From CAMEON01 sp045643785 (GTDB lineage Bacteria > Bacillota > Clostridia > Oscillospirales > CAG-272), in the NCBI GenBank assembly GCA_045643785.1, contig JAZRFR010000259.1, positions 1 to 24,334 of the forward strand: DNA of 24,334 bases, read 5' to 3'. Shown here in pieces: positions 1 through 6,826 of this stretch. Numbering within the stretch: position 1 is the stretch's first letter; each line of letters starts with the position of its first letter. A model generated the notes under the pieces. It saw nothing but the letters and a program-made list of their open reading frames with translations. It searched no databases and was not told the origin of the DNA. Both the position numbers and the translations under genes were made by a program.

Positions 1-187
1 TTTCCCCCTGGACCCCACCAGAAACCCTTTTGAAAAAGGGTTTCTGGACTTCCTAAAACTTTTACAAAGGGTTATTTATCAATGATTATTTAAAAAGTTC
101 TTGGGATTCTTAAACCCTTCTTTCAAGAAGGGTTTAAGTGGGGGTCGAGGGGGTAAAGCCCCCTCGATAAACCCAAATTTGAATATT
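1..187. repeat. Head-to-head pair of dual-hairpin intergenic repeat units
   Basis: Two units face away from a short AT-rich centre (about 70-95). The left unit (minus orientation) has hairpin CCAGAAACCCTTTT/AAAAGGGTTTCTGG at 18-47 and is cut by the window start. The right unit (plus) has CTTAAACCCTTCTT/AAGAAGGGTTTAAG at 109-138, then GC-rich hairpin TCGAGGGGG/CCCCCTCGA at 145-167, and ends in the border AAACCCAAATTTGAA also seen near 4113, 9369 and 12436. The same architecture recurs at several other places in this window. It directly precedes uxaC, and the reading frame of uxaC stays open backwards through the unit, but the ribosome site at 195-201 fixes the real start downstream. No convincing promoter for uxaC is visible; TTTACA at 61-66 with GATTAT at 84-89 is a weak candidate. 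Confidence 0.8.
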
Positions 188-208
188 TCACACCAAAGGA
201 GACATACC

Positions 209-1540
209 ATGAAAGATTTTTTCGGTCCCGACGTCCTGCTTCGCTCGGAGGCGGCCAAGGCGCTCTACGCAAAGGTCAAGGATCTGCCCATTATTGATTA
301 CCATTGCCATCTGAACGAAAAAGAGATCCAAGCCGACCGCGGTTTCTCCGACCTCGGCGAGCTCTGGCTGGGCGGCGACCACTACAAGTGGCGCGCCATG
401 CGCATGTGCGGCGTGGACGAGCAGTACGTCACGGGTAGTGCCGACTTTGCAGATAAGTACACCAAGTACGCCGAGATCTTCCCTCGCCTGGCGGGCAATC
501 CCCTGTACTACTGGACGCAGATGGAGCTGGGACTGATCTTCGATATCCATGAGCCCCTGGGCCCTGACACCGCCGACGGCATCCGTGAGAAAGCCAATGC
601 CAAGCTGGCTTCTGTCAAGGTCAGCGACCTCCTGAAGCAGTTCAAGGTGGAGTACATCGCCACCACCGACGATCCCGTATCGGATCTGTCCGCCCACGGC
701 ACCTATGGGAACACCAAGGTCTCCCCCACCTTCCGTCCCGACCGTATGCTGGGTCTGGACGAAGGGGCGCTTACCGAACTGGCTTCGGCTTCGGGTATCG
801 CGACCGACACCCTGGAGGGATTGAAGGCCGCCCTGACCGCACGATTGGATTATTTCGTCGCCCACGGTTGCCGCATCAGCGACCACGGCATGGACTGGCT
901 TCCCACGGCTGATTGCGGGGAGGCGGCAGCGGCTGAGCTGTACGCCAAGCGCGGTGAGCTGACCGCCGAGGAAAAATGGACGCTGACTTCCCATCTTTTG
1001 TACTTTGTGGCTTCCCTGTACGCCGAGCGGGGTATGGTGATGCAGCTCCACTTCGCCACCTACAGAAACGTCAACACCGCCATGTTCGGCACAGTCGGCC
1101 GTGACGCGGGCTTTGACATCATGCGCGGCGGCGTGGACACCGACCGTCTGGTGGTATTCCTGGATACTCTCAACAAAGAGGGCAAGCTCCCCAAAACCGT
1201 GCTGTACACCCTCAATCCCGCCTGCGTGCCTGCTCTCTGCACCCTGTCAGGGGCATTCCCCAACGTCCGCGTGGGCGCGGCCTGGTGGTTCAACGACAGC
1301 GTGGAGGGCATCCGCCGTCAGATCAAGCTGACCGCCGAGTACGCCGCGCTGGGCACGAATCTGGGCATGCTCACCGACTCCCGCTCCTTTGCCAGCTACG
1401 CCCGTTTCGATTTCTTCCGCCGTATTCTCTCTGACGTGGTAGGCGAATGGGTGGAGCAGGGCGAGTACGCCATGGAGCACGCCGAGGCGCTCATGTACGA
1501 CGTTTGCTACGGGAACGTCAAGGAATTTTTGGGAGTGTAA
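209..1540 (+). CDS. uxaC: Uronate isomerase (glucuronate/galacturonate isomerase)
   Basis: Predicted cytoplasmic amidohydrolase-superfamily enzyme that converts D-glucuronate to D-fructuronate and D-galacturonate to D-tagaturonate, the entry step of hexuronate breakdown. The 443-residue protein carries the metal-binding HCH motif at residues 32-34 (DYHCHL) and, near the C-terminus, the family block MLTDSRSFASYARFDFFRRI. Length is close to, slightly below, the usual 460-470 residues. The start at 209 is chosen because AAAGGAG (195-201) lies 7 bases upstream and the protein then begins MKDFFGPDVLL, as the family does; an in-frame upstream ATG at 101 would translate the intergenic repeat and is rejected. 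It stands alone here: no uxaB, uxuA or kdgK adjoins it, so the rest of the pathway must be encoded elsewhere. Identity is clear; which uronate is preferred cannot be told. Confidence 0.95.
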   Translation: MKDFFGPDVLLRSEAAKALYAKVKDLPIIDYHCHLNEKEIQADRGFSDLGELWLGGDHYKWRAMRMCGVDEQYVTGSADFADKYTKYAEIFPRLAGNPLYYWTQMELGLIFDIHEPLGPDTADGIREKANAKLASVKVSDLLKQFKVEYIATTDDPVSDLSAHGTYGNTKVSPTFRPDRMLGLDEGALTELASASGIATDTLEGLKAALTARLDYFVAHGCRISDHGMDWLPTADCGEAAAAELYAKRGELTAEEKWTLTSHLLYFVASLYAERGMVMQLHFATYRNVNTAMFGTVGRDAGFDIMRGGVDTDRLVVFLDTLNKEGKLPKTVLYTLNPACVPALCTLSGAFPNVRVGAAWWFNDSVEGIRRQIKLTAEYAALGTNLGMLTDSRSFASYARFDFFRRILSDVVGEWVEQGEYAMEHAEALMYDVCYGNVKEFLGV

Positions 1541-1577
1541 TGAGCCCCTCCCCTGCGAAATGAATGAAATCCATACG

Positions 1578-1604
1578 AAAACCCCGCCCGATGGGCGTGG
1601 TTTT
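1578..1604 (+). terminator. Terminator of uxaC
   Basis: Stem AAAACCCCGCCC / GGGCGTGGTTTT with a 3-base loop (GAT) and one mismatch, beginning 38 bases after the uxaC stop and ending in a T run. It closely matches the terminator of argD at 1916-1944, including the following GTATTACAG, so the two form imperfect direct repeats of about 40 bases. Confidence 0.8.
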
Positions 1605-1673
1605 GTTGTATTACAGTTTCGGGGAATATATTTGGGCTTGTCGCTGAGCGAAGCTCAGCAGGCGGAGCCCGAA

Positions 1674-1887
1674 ATGCAAAATGTAAAATGCAAAACGAAG
1701 GAACTTTTCGCTATGGCGAAAAGATTTTCATGGGTATCCGTCGGCATTCAAATATCCGAAAACTCACTGTCCCCTATAGGAGATCTTGCTTTTCGGCAAA
1801 CTGCCTTCTTTCCCTTACCATAGAATTGCGTTTTGCCTGATGCAAAACGCTTCATTCATTTTGCATTTTGCATTTTACATTTTGCAT
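1674..1887. repeat. Hairpin element with 22-bp perfect inverted arms in a 410-base gene-free gap
   Basis: The stretch 1541-1950 holds no credible gene. Positions 1674-1695 and 1866-1887 are perfect inverted copies (22 bp, built from ATGCAAA/ATGTAAA words), enclosing about 170 bases. Inside are further palindromes: CTTTTCGC/GCGAAAAG at 1704-1723 and GCGTTTTGC/GCAAAACGC at 1828-1850. Just outside, GCTGAGC/GCTCAGC at 1643-1659 forms another. The shape resembles a non-autonomous miniature element or a folded RNA, but there is no visible target-site duplication tight against the arms. The open frame at 1560-1823 has no homology-like features and runs through the palindromes, so it is not called. 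Confidence 0.65.
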
Positions 1888-1915
1888 TTTCAAACTCTCC
1901 TATAAGCTGCAATTT

Positions 1916-1944
1916 GAAAACCCCGCCCATCGGGCGGGGTTTTC
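1916..1944 (-). terminator. Terminator of argD (arg operon end)
   Basis: Perfect 13-bp stem GAAAACCCCGCCC / GGGCGGGGTTTTC around a 3-base loop, starting 6 bases beyond the argD stop on the minus strand. A/T runs on both sides make it potentially bidirectional, which suits its place between the uxaC side and the arg operon. Confidence 0.85.
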
Positions 1945-1950
1945 GTCGTA

Positions 1951-3123
1951 TTACAGCGCCTTTTCGGCTTCCTCCGCAATGATCTGCACCGCAGCCTTGA
2001 GGTCATCCCACGGGATGTTCAGGGCGGGGAGGAGGCGGATCTTGGTCTTGGCCTTGATGGGCAGGATGCCACGCTCCATGCAGGCGGCGAGGATCTTTCC
2101 GCTGTCCCCCTCGGTCTCAATGCCGATCATCAGTCCCAGACCGCTGACCGACTTGATGCCGGGCTTCTCCGACAGAGTGGTGAAGATATACTCCGACTTG
2201 GCCTTGACCTCCTCCAGCAGGACGTCATCGATGCGGTCGAGAACGTGGCAGGCGGCGGCGCAGGAGATGGGGTTGGCGCCGAAGGTGGAGCCGTGCTGAC
2301 CCGCTTTCAGAGTGCCGTGAGCCTTCTCAAAGAACAGGGTGGCGCCGATGGGAAGACCGCCGCCCAGACCCTTGGCGGTGGAGAGGATATCGGGGGTCAC
2401 GCCGTAGTGCTGATAGGCGTAGAGGTGACCGCTCCGACCGTTACCGGTCTGCACCTCGTCCAGCATGAGGAGGACGTTGTACTTGTCGCACAGGGCGCGA
2501 AGGGACTCCATAAACTCTTGGGTCAGAGGCATGACACCGCCTTCGCCCTGTACGGGCTCGGCCATGACCGCGGCACATTTGTGGGACTTCAGCAACTCCT
2601 CCACCGACGCGGCTTTGTTGGCCTCGGCGTAGAGGAAGCCCTCGGTCAGAGGAGTAAAATCGGTATGGAATGTGTCCTGTCCCGTGGCGGCCAGGGTGGT
2701 GATGGTACGGCCGTGGAAGCTGTTCTTCAGGGTGATGATGTGGTAGTAATCGCTTCCCTTCTCATTTGCCGCCCAGAGGCGGGCGGTCTTGATGGCACAC
2801 TCGTTGGCCTCGGCGCCCGAGTTGGAGAAGAACACGGACTTGGCCCCCGTGCGGGTGCAGAGCTTTTCGGCCAGGCGGGCACCCGGCTCATGGTAGTAGA
2901 GGTTGGAGGTGTGCTGGAGCTTGCCCAGCTGATCCGTGACGGCGGCCACCCAGCCCTCGTCGGCAAAGCCGAAGGTGTTGACGGCAATGCCCGTGGCCAG
3001 GTCGATGTACTTTTTGCCGTCCTCGTCCCAGACGGTGGAGCCCTGACCGTGAGTCAGGACGAGGTCGAAGCGACCGTAGGTGTTGGCGACGTATTGCTTA
3101 TCGGTATTCTTGATAATACTCAT
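1951..3123 (-). CDS. argD: Acetylornithine aminotransferase
   Basis: PLP-dependent class III aminotransferase that converts N-acetylglutamate 5-semialdehyde plus glutamate to N-acetylornithine, the fourth step of ornithine synthesis, in the cytoplasm. The 390-residue protein is of normal family length. Visible landmarks: NSGAEANECAIK (about 101-112), which helps bind PLP phosphate; SFHGRT (135-140); LDEVQTGNGR (221-230), with Asp222 expected to contact the pyridine nitrogen; and the Schiff-base lysine in STAKGLGGGLPIG, Lys251. It is the last gene of the argC-argJ-argB-argD series, separated from argB by a repeat of about 90 bases. The ribosome site is weak (AAGGG some 10 bases ahead of the ATG). 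A related 4-aminobutyrate or succinylornithine transaminase activity is possible, but the arg context strongly favours ArgD. Confidence 0.94.
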   Translation of the reverse strand: MSIIKNTDKQYVANTYGRFDLVLTHGQGSTVWDEDGKKYIDLATGIAVNTFGFADEGWVAAVTDQLGKLQHTSNLYYHEPGARLAEKLCTRTGAKSVFFSNSGAEANECAIKTARLWAANEKGSDYYHIITLKNSFHGRTITTLAATGQDTFHTDFTPLTEGFLYAEANKAASVEELLKSHKCAAVMAEPVQGEGGVMPLTQEFMESLRALCDKYNVLLMLDEVQTGNGRSGHLYAYQHYGVTPDILSTAKGLGGGLPIGATLFFEKAHGTLKAGQHGSTFGANPISCAAACHVLDRIDDVLLEEVKAKSEYIFTTLSEKPGIKSVSGLGLMIGIETEGDSGKILAACMERGILPIKAKTKIRLLPALNIPWDDLKAAVQIIAEEAEKAL

Positions 3124-3213
3124 GATTATTTTACCCTTTTTTAAAAGTTCTTGGGATTCCTAAACCCTTCTTTCAAGAAGGGTTTAGGCGGGATCCAAGG
3201 GAAGAGCCCTTGG
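3124..3213. repeat. Dual-hairpin intergenic repeat between argB and argD
   Basis: Plus-oriented unit: AAAAGTTCTTGGGATTC leader, hairpin CCTAAACCCTTCTT/AAGAAGGGTTTAGG at 3159-3188, then CCAAGGG/CCCTTGG at 3195-3213. It lies inside the minus-strand arg operon, filling most of the 97-base gap between the argB stop and the argD start. It may act as an intercistronic hairpin (mRNA end or stability element) or be a neutral repeat. Confidence 0.75.
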
Positions 3214-3220
3214 CGTTCTT

Positions 3221-4087
3221 TTATTCACCCATCACCATAGTACCTGCGCCCTCGTCGGTGAGCAGTTCCATCAGGATTGCATGAGGCACGCGGCCGTCCA
3301 TGATGGTGACGTTCTGCACGCCTGCTTTGATGGCCTCGATACAGCAGTCCACCTTGGGAATCATGCCGCCCGAGATCACACCCTCGGCGTAAAGAGCCTT
3401 AGCCTCGGAAACGGTGACGTGGGGGATGAGGCTGGTGGGATCATCCTTGTCTCGCAGAATACCCGCCACGTCTGTCATCATGATGAGTCTCGCGGCACCC
3501 AGCGCACCTGCGATGTAGGCGGCGGCGGTGTCACCGTTGATGTTGTAGACGTTGCCCTCGTGATCGCTGGCCACCGTGGAAACCACGGGAATGTAGTTCT
3601 TTTCAAGCAGGTCGTTGATGGGCTTGGCGCGCACCTTGGTGATCTCGCCCACGTATCCCAGTCTCTCGTCCTTGATCTTGGCCTCGATAATACCGCCGTC
3701 CATGCCCGAAAGACCTACGGCGTGGCCGCCCTTCATCTGGAGCAGGGTGACCAGAGTCTTGTTGACCTTGCCCGCCAGCACCATCTGCACGATGTCCACG
3801 GTCTCCTTATCGGTGACACGGAGGCCGTTTACGAACTCGGGCTGCTTGCCCAGCTTCTTCATCATGTCGCTGATCTCGGGGCCGCCGCCGTGGATGAGCA
3901 CCACCTTAACGCCGATAAGCCACAAGAGGGCAATGTCCTCCATGACCTGCTGCTTGAGGTTTTCGTCGATCATGGCGTTACCGCCGTACTTGACCACTAC
4001 GGTCTTACCGACGTACTGCTTGATATAGGGGAGCGCCTGGGTCAGCACCTCGGCGCGCTGGAAGTTGGAAAAATGAAGGTTGTCCAT
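3221..4087 (-). CDS. argB: Acetylglutamate kinase
   Basis: Amino-acid-kinase-fold enzyme that phosphorylates N-acetylglutamate with ATP, the second step of the acetylated ornithine pathway and the usual control point. The 288-residue protein shows KYGGNAM at 33-39 (Lys33 being the phosphate-binding lysine), the HGGGPEI glycine loop near 68-74, and the C-terminal VISGGMIPKV block. An N-terminal helix-like segment (RAEVLTQALPYI, 11-22) precedes the fold; such an extension is typical of arginine-inhibited hexameric enzymes, so feedback inhibition is likely but inferred. The start at 4087 follows TAAGGAG (4095-4101); the frame stays open further upstream only because the repeat there is also open. 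It lies between two intergenic repeats, with argJ upstream and argD downstream on the same strand. Confidence 0.95.
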   Translation of the reverse strand: MDNLHFSNFQRAEVLTQALPYIKQYVGKTVVVKYGGNAMIDENLKQQVMEDIALLWLIGVKVVLIHGGGPEISDMMKKLGKQPEFVNGLRVTDKETVDIVQMVLAGKVNKTLVTLLQMKGGHAVGLSGMDGGIIEAKIKDERLGYVGEITKVRAKPINDLLEKNYIPVVSTVASDHEGNVYNINGDTAAAYIAGALGAARLIMMTDVAGILRDKDDPTSLIPHVTVSEAKALYAEGVISGGMIPKVDCCIEAIKAGVQNVTIMDGRVPHAILMELLTDEGAGTMVMGE

Positions 4088-4106
4088 GTTGGGGCTCCTT
4101 AGTTTG

Positions 4107-4366
4107 ATGATTTTCAAATTTGGGTTTGTAGGGCAGGGGCTTTGCCCCTCCACCCCACCAAGAACCTTTTTGAAAAAAGGTTCTTGGAACTCCAAAAACT
4201 TTCAAAAAGGGTTATTTATCAATATTTTTTTTGAAAGTTCTTGAAAAGGGGCCGGGGGAAAAACTTCGCAATGTTTGCTGAAAGCAAACTTGCACCGAGC
4301 GTAGCGAGGAGGCTTTCAAGAAGTTTTTCCCCGGGCGCTCTCTCGCTCCCTCATAAACTGCAATTT
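4107..4366. repeat. Long composite repeat, copy A (inverted partner of 9155-9383)
   Basis: Fills the gap between argJ and argB. Reading plus: border TTCAAATTTGGGTTTG (4113-4128); hairpin AGGGGC/GCCCCT (4135-4149); hairpin CCAAGAACCTTTTT/AAAAAGGTTCTTGG (4158-4187); an AT-rich centre also found at 70-95; then a module bounded by GGGGAAAAACTT (4255-4266) and AAGTTTTTCCCC (4321-4332) with an internal GTTTGCT/AGCAAAC hairpin. Positions 4264-4323 are an exact 60-base inverted match to 9188-9247. The right border runs into the TAA stop of argJ. Confidence 0.88.
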
Positions 4367-5588
4367 ATGTACGATAGTCTCCGTTGATCTTGACGTACTC
4401 GTAAGTCAGATCGCAACCCCACGCGGTGGCCTCGACCTCGCCGTCGGAGAGAGTGACCTTAACGGTGATCTCGTCCTCCAGAAGGATCTCCTTGGCGATC
4501 TCCTCAGAGAAGTCCACGCCAGCGCCGTCCTTGCAGACCAGGATCTCGCCCTTGCGGGAGGAGAAGGCCACGTCGATGCCGTTGACGTCGGTCTCCACAC
4601 CGCTGTAGCCGATGGCGCACAGCACGCGGCCCCAGTTGGCGTCGGCGCCGAAAATGGCGGCCTTCATGAGGGAGGAGCAGATAACAGACTTGGCGATCTT
4701 GCGGGCGGACTCGATATCCTTGCCGCCCTTGACCTCGCACTCAAAGAGGCGGGTAGCGCCCTCGCCGTCAGCAGCGATGCAGCGGCAGAGGTAGACGGTC
4801 AGAGTGTTCAGAGCTTCCATGAAGGCGGTGAAGTCCTCACCCTCGGCGGTGATGAGGTCGTTCCCTGCCTGTCCGTTGGCCATGAGGGTGACCATATCGT
4901 TGGTGGAGGTATCACCGTCCACGCTGACCATGTTGAAGGTAGCCTGAATGTCGGTGGAGAGAGCCTTCTGCAGCATTTCGGGAGCCACGGCACAGTCGGT
5001 GGTAATGAAGACCAGCATGGTAGCCATGTTGGGATGGATCATGCCCGAGCCCTTGGCGATACCGCCGATGCGGCAAATCTTACCGCCCACGGTGAACTCC
5101 AGAGCGATCTCCTTGACCTTGGTGTCGGTGGTCATGATGCCGTGGGCGGCGTCGAGAGAGCCGTCCTTGGAAAGTCCTGCCACCAGAGCGGGAATGCCGT
5201 TCTGAATGGGGGTAATATCCAGAGTCTGGCCGATGACGCCGGTGGAAGCCACCACGACGTCGGCAGGAGAGATATGCAGAGCGTTGCCCAGCAGATCAGA
5301 CATCTGCTCGGCGATCTCGATGCCGTTTGCGTTGCAGGTGTTGGCGTTGCCGCTGTTGCAGATCACAGCCTGGGCGTAGCCGTCGGCGATGTGGTTCTTG
5401 GTGACGGTCAGGGGGGCGCCCTTGACGCGGTTCGTGGTGTATACGCAGGCGGTGGCGGCCTTGACGTCGGAATAGATCACCGACAGGTCGTGCTTGGTCT
5501 TGTTCTTGCGGATACCGCAATGGATGCCGTTGGCGGTAAAGCCCTGCGCGGCGCATACGCCGCCGGGAATACGGGTAATGGTGGTCAT
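4365..5588 (-). CDS. argJ: Glutamate N-acetyltransferase / amino-acid acetyltransferase (ornithine acetyltransferase)
   Basis: Transfers the acetyl group of N-acetylornithine to glutamate, giving ornithine and recycling acetylglutamate, so the pathway is the cyclic type; it may also use acetyl-CoA. The 407-residue precursor has the self-cleavage site in KGSGMIHPNMATMLVFITTD: cleavage between Ala189 and Thr190 gives alpha and beta subunits, with Thr190 becoming the nucleophile. The oxyanion-hole pair Thr116-Gly117 is present in VASTGVIG. The start ATG follows TAGGAGA at good spacing, 28 bases downstream of argC, so the two are co-transcribed. The stop codon coincides with the edge of the composite repeat. 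Whether it is mono- or bifunctional cannot be judged from sequence alone; no argA or argE is in the window. Confidence 0.95.
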   Translation of the reverse strand: MTTITRIPGGVCAAQGFTANGIHCGIRKNKTKHDLSVIYSDVKAATACVYTTNRVKGAPLTVTKNHIADGYAQAVICNSGNANTCNANGIEIAEQMSDLLGNALHISPADVVVASTGVIGQTLDITPIQNGIPALVAGLSKDGSLDAAHGIMTTDTKVKEIALEFTVGGKICRIGGIAKGSGMIHPNMATMLVFITTDCAVAPEMLQKALSTDIQATFNMVSVDGDTSTNDMVTLMANGQAGNDLITAEGEDFTAFMEALNTLTVYLCRCIAADGEGATRLFECEVKGGKDIESARKIAKSVICSSLMKAAIFGADANWGRVLCAIGYSGVETDVNGIDVAFSSRKGEILVCKDGAGVDFSEEIAKEILLEDEITVKVTLSDGEVEATAWGCDLTYEYVKINGDYRT

Positions 5589-5616
5589 GATAATCTCCTA
5601 TATTTTGAACGAATAA

Positions 5617-6546
5617 TTATACAACGAGGTTGGAGGTGGGATCGGTGCCCAAAAGGATGTTCAGGCACTCCACGGCGGCACCGCTGGCACCCTTGCCGAG
5701 GTTGTCGTAGCGGGCAACCAGGATCATGCGGTCGCCGTTACCAAACACGCTGATTTCCATGCTGTCCTTCCCTGCCATGGAGGCGGCGGAGAGGAAGCCG
5801 GCTTCGTCCGTGTTAGCAACTCGGACGAGGGGCGAGCCGTCGTAGGTCTTGTGATACAGCTCCAGAATGTCGGCGGGAGTCGCTCCCTTCACGTCGGTAC
5901 CGAACAGAGGGACGGTGACCTCCATGCCGGAATAGAAGTCGCCCACGATGGGCAGGAATACGGGAGCATGCTCAAGTCCCGTGTAGGCCTTCATTTCGGG
6001 CAGGTGCTTGTGGGTCTGTCCCAGCGCGTACTGGCGGGGCGCATCCAAAAGGCTTGATCTATCGGGGTTTTCGTAATCTGCGATCATGTTCTTACCGCCG
6101 CCGCTGTAGCCCGTCAGGGAGGTGGCGGTCAGCTTGGCATCAGGGGAGAGCAGACCTGCCTCCACAAGAGGACGTACCAGAGCGATGAAGCCGCTGGCGT
6201 GACAGCCGGGGACGGCGATGCGGCCTGAGGTCTTGATCTTCTCATAGAAATCCTTGTCCAGCTCGGGGAAGCCGTAGGCCCAGGAAGGGTTGGTTCTGTG
6301 GGCTGTGGAGGTATCCAGCACGCGGACGGCGGGATTCTCGATCATGGAAACCGCCTCTATGGAAGCGGCATCGGGCAGACACAGGAACACGATGTCGGCG
6401 GTGTTGAGCATCTCACGCCGCGCCTCGGTGTCCTTACGCTTGTCCTCGGGAAGGGTCAGAACGGTTACGTCGTTTCTTTCGGCCAGGCGCTCACGGATGC
6501 GGAGTCCTGTGGTGCCGGCTTGTCCGTCAATGTATATTTTTTTCAT
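5617..6546 (-). CDS. argC: N-acetyl-gamma-glutamyl-phosphate reductase, short type
   Basis: NADPH-dependent reductase that turns N-acetylglutamyl-5-phosphate into the semialdehyde, third step of ornithine synthesis. At 309 residues it belongs to the short (type 2) ArgC class rather than the 340-residue type. The nucleotide-binding start IYIDGQAGTTGLRIRERL (4-21) and the catalytic cysteine Cys115 in AVPGCHASGF are clear, as is the substrate block LTGYSGGGKNMI. It is the first gene of the minus-strand arg series and has a strong promoter at 6598-6626 with a TGCAT-rich, operator-like stretch between promoter and start codon. No strong Shine-Dalgarno is seen; AAAAGGTG ends about 5 bases before the ATG. 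Identity is firm. Confidence 0.94.
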   Translation of the reverse strand: MKKIYIDGQAGTTGLRIRERLAERNDVTVLTLPEDKRKDTEARREMLNTADIVFLCLPDAASIEAVSMIENPAVRVLDTSTAHRTNPSWAYGFPELDKDFYEKIKTSGRIAVPGCHASGFIALVRPLVEAGLLSPDAKLTATSLTGYSGGGKNMIADYENPDRSSLLDAPRQYALGQTHKHLPEMKAYTGLEHAPVFLPIVGDFYSGMEVTVPLFGTDVKGATPADILELYHKTYDGSPLVRVANTDEAGFLSAASMAGKDSMEISVFGNGDRMILVARYDNLGKGASGAAVECLNILLGTDPTSNLVV

Positions 6547-6560
6547 TTATTCACCTTTTG

Positions 6561-6584
6561 TGCATAATTTTGCATGGATATGCA
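6561..6584 (-). promoter_or_regulatory. Candidate arginine-repressor operator before argC
   Basis: Three TGCA words are spaced ten bases apart (6561, 6571, 6581); the central pair forms a palindrome, TGCAT-GGAT-ATGCA at 6571-6584. The site lies between the -10 box and the argC start, where a bound repressor would block transcription. ArgR/AhrC sites in other bacteria are tandem 18-base palindromes, some with TGCAT-type half-sites. Assignment to ArgR is inference from position and half-site shape; no regulator gene is in the window. Confidence 0.45.
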
Positions 6585-6597
6585 ACAGATAGATAAT

Positions 6598-6626
6598 ATT
6601 ATACATATAACGCAGGATTTTGTCAA
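6598..6626 (-). promoter_or_regulatory. Promoter of the argCJBD operon
   Basis: On the minus strand TTGACA (6621-6626) and TATAAT (6598-6603) are both perfect consensus boxes with a 17-base spacer. The argC start codon is 51 bases downstream of the -10 box. Confidence 0.88.
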
Positions 6627-6766
6627 GCCCTTTTTGCATACTTTTTCACCGGGATCGCAATTTTTTCTGAATTTTTCTTTGTGGTAGAATCGTACGATGC
6701 GTCACGTGCTTTTGGGGCACAACGACAGTTTATTTCTTCCGTCCTTTGAAGAAGTCCGAAAAGCTA

Positions 6767-6795
6767 TTGCATTTCAGCGTATTGTGTGGTATAAT
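6767..6795 (+). promoter_or_regulatory. Promoter of the lipoprotein/coiled-coil unit
   Basis: TTGCAT (6767-6772), 17-base spacer, TATAAT (6790-6795) with an extended TGTGG just ahead. It is divergent from the argC promoter. The same TTGCAT box and 17-base spacing serve gdhA. The start codon at 6827 follows AAGGAG at 6815-6820. Confidence 0.85.
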
Positions 6796-6826
6796 GTGGG
6801 AAAGAATATCTTGGAAGGAGATCGTT

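Noticed and set aside
1868..2299. Plus-strand open frame of 143 codons overlapping the argD end
   Set aside because: It starts within the inverted arm of the hairpin element and runs opposite the argD coding sequence; no supporting signal.
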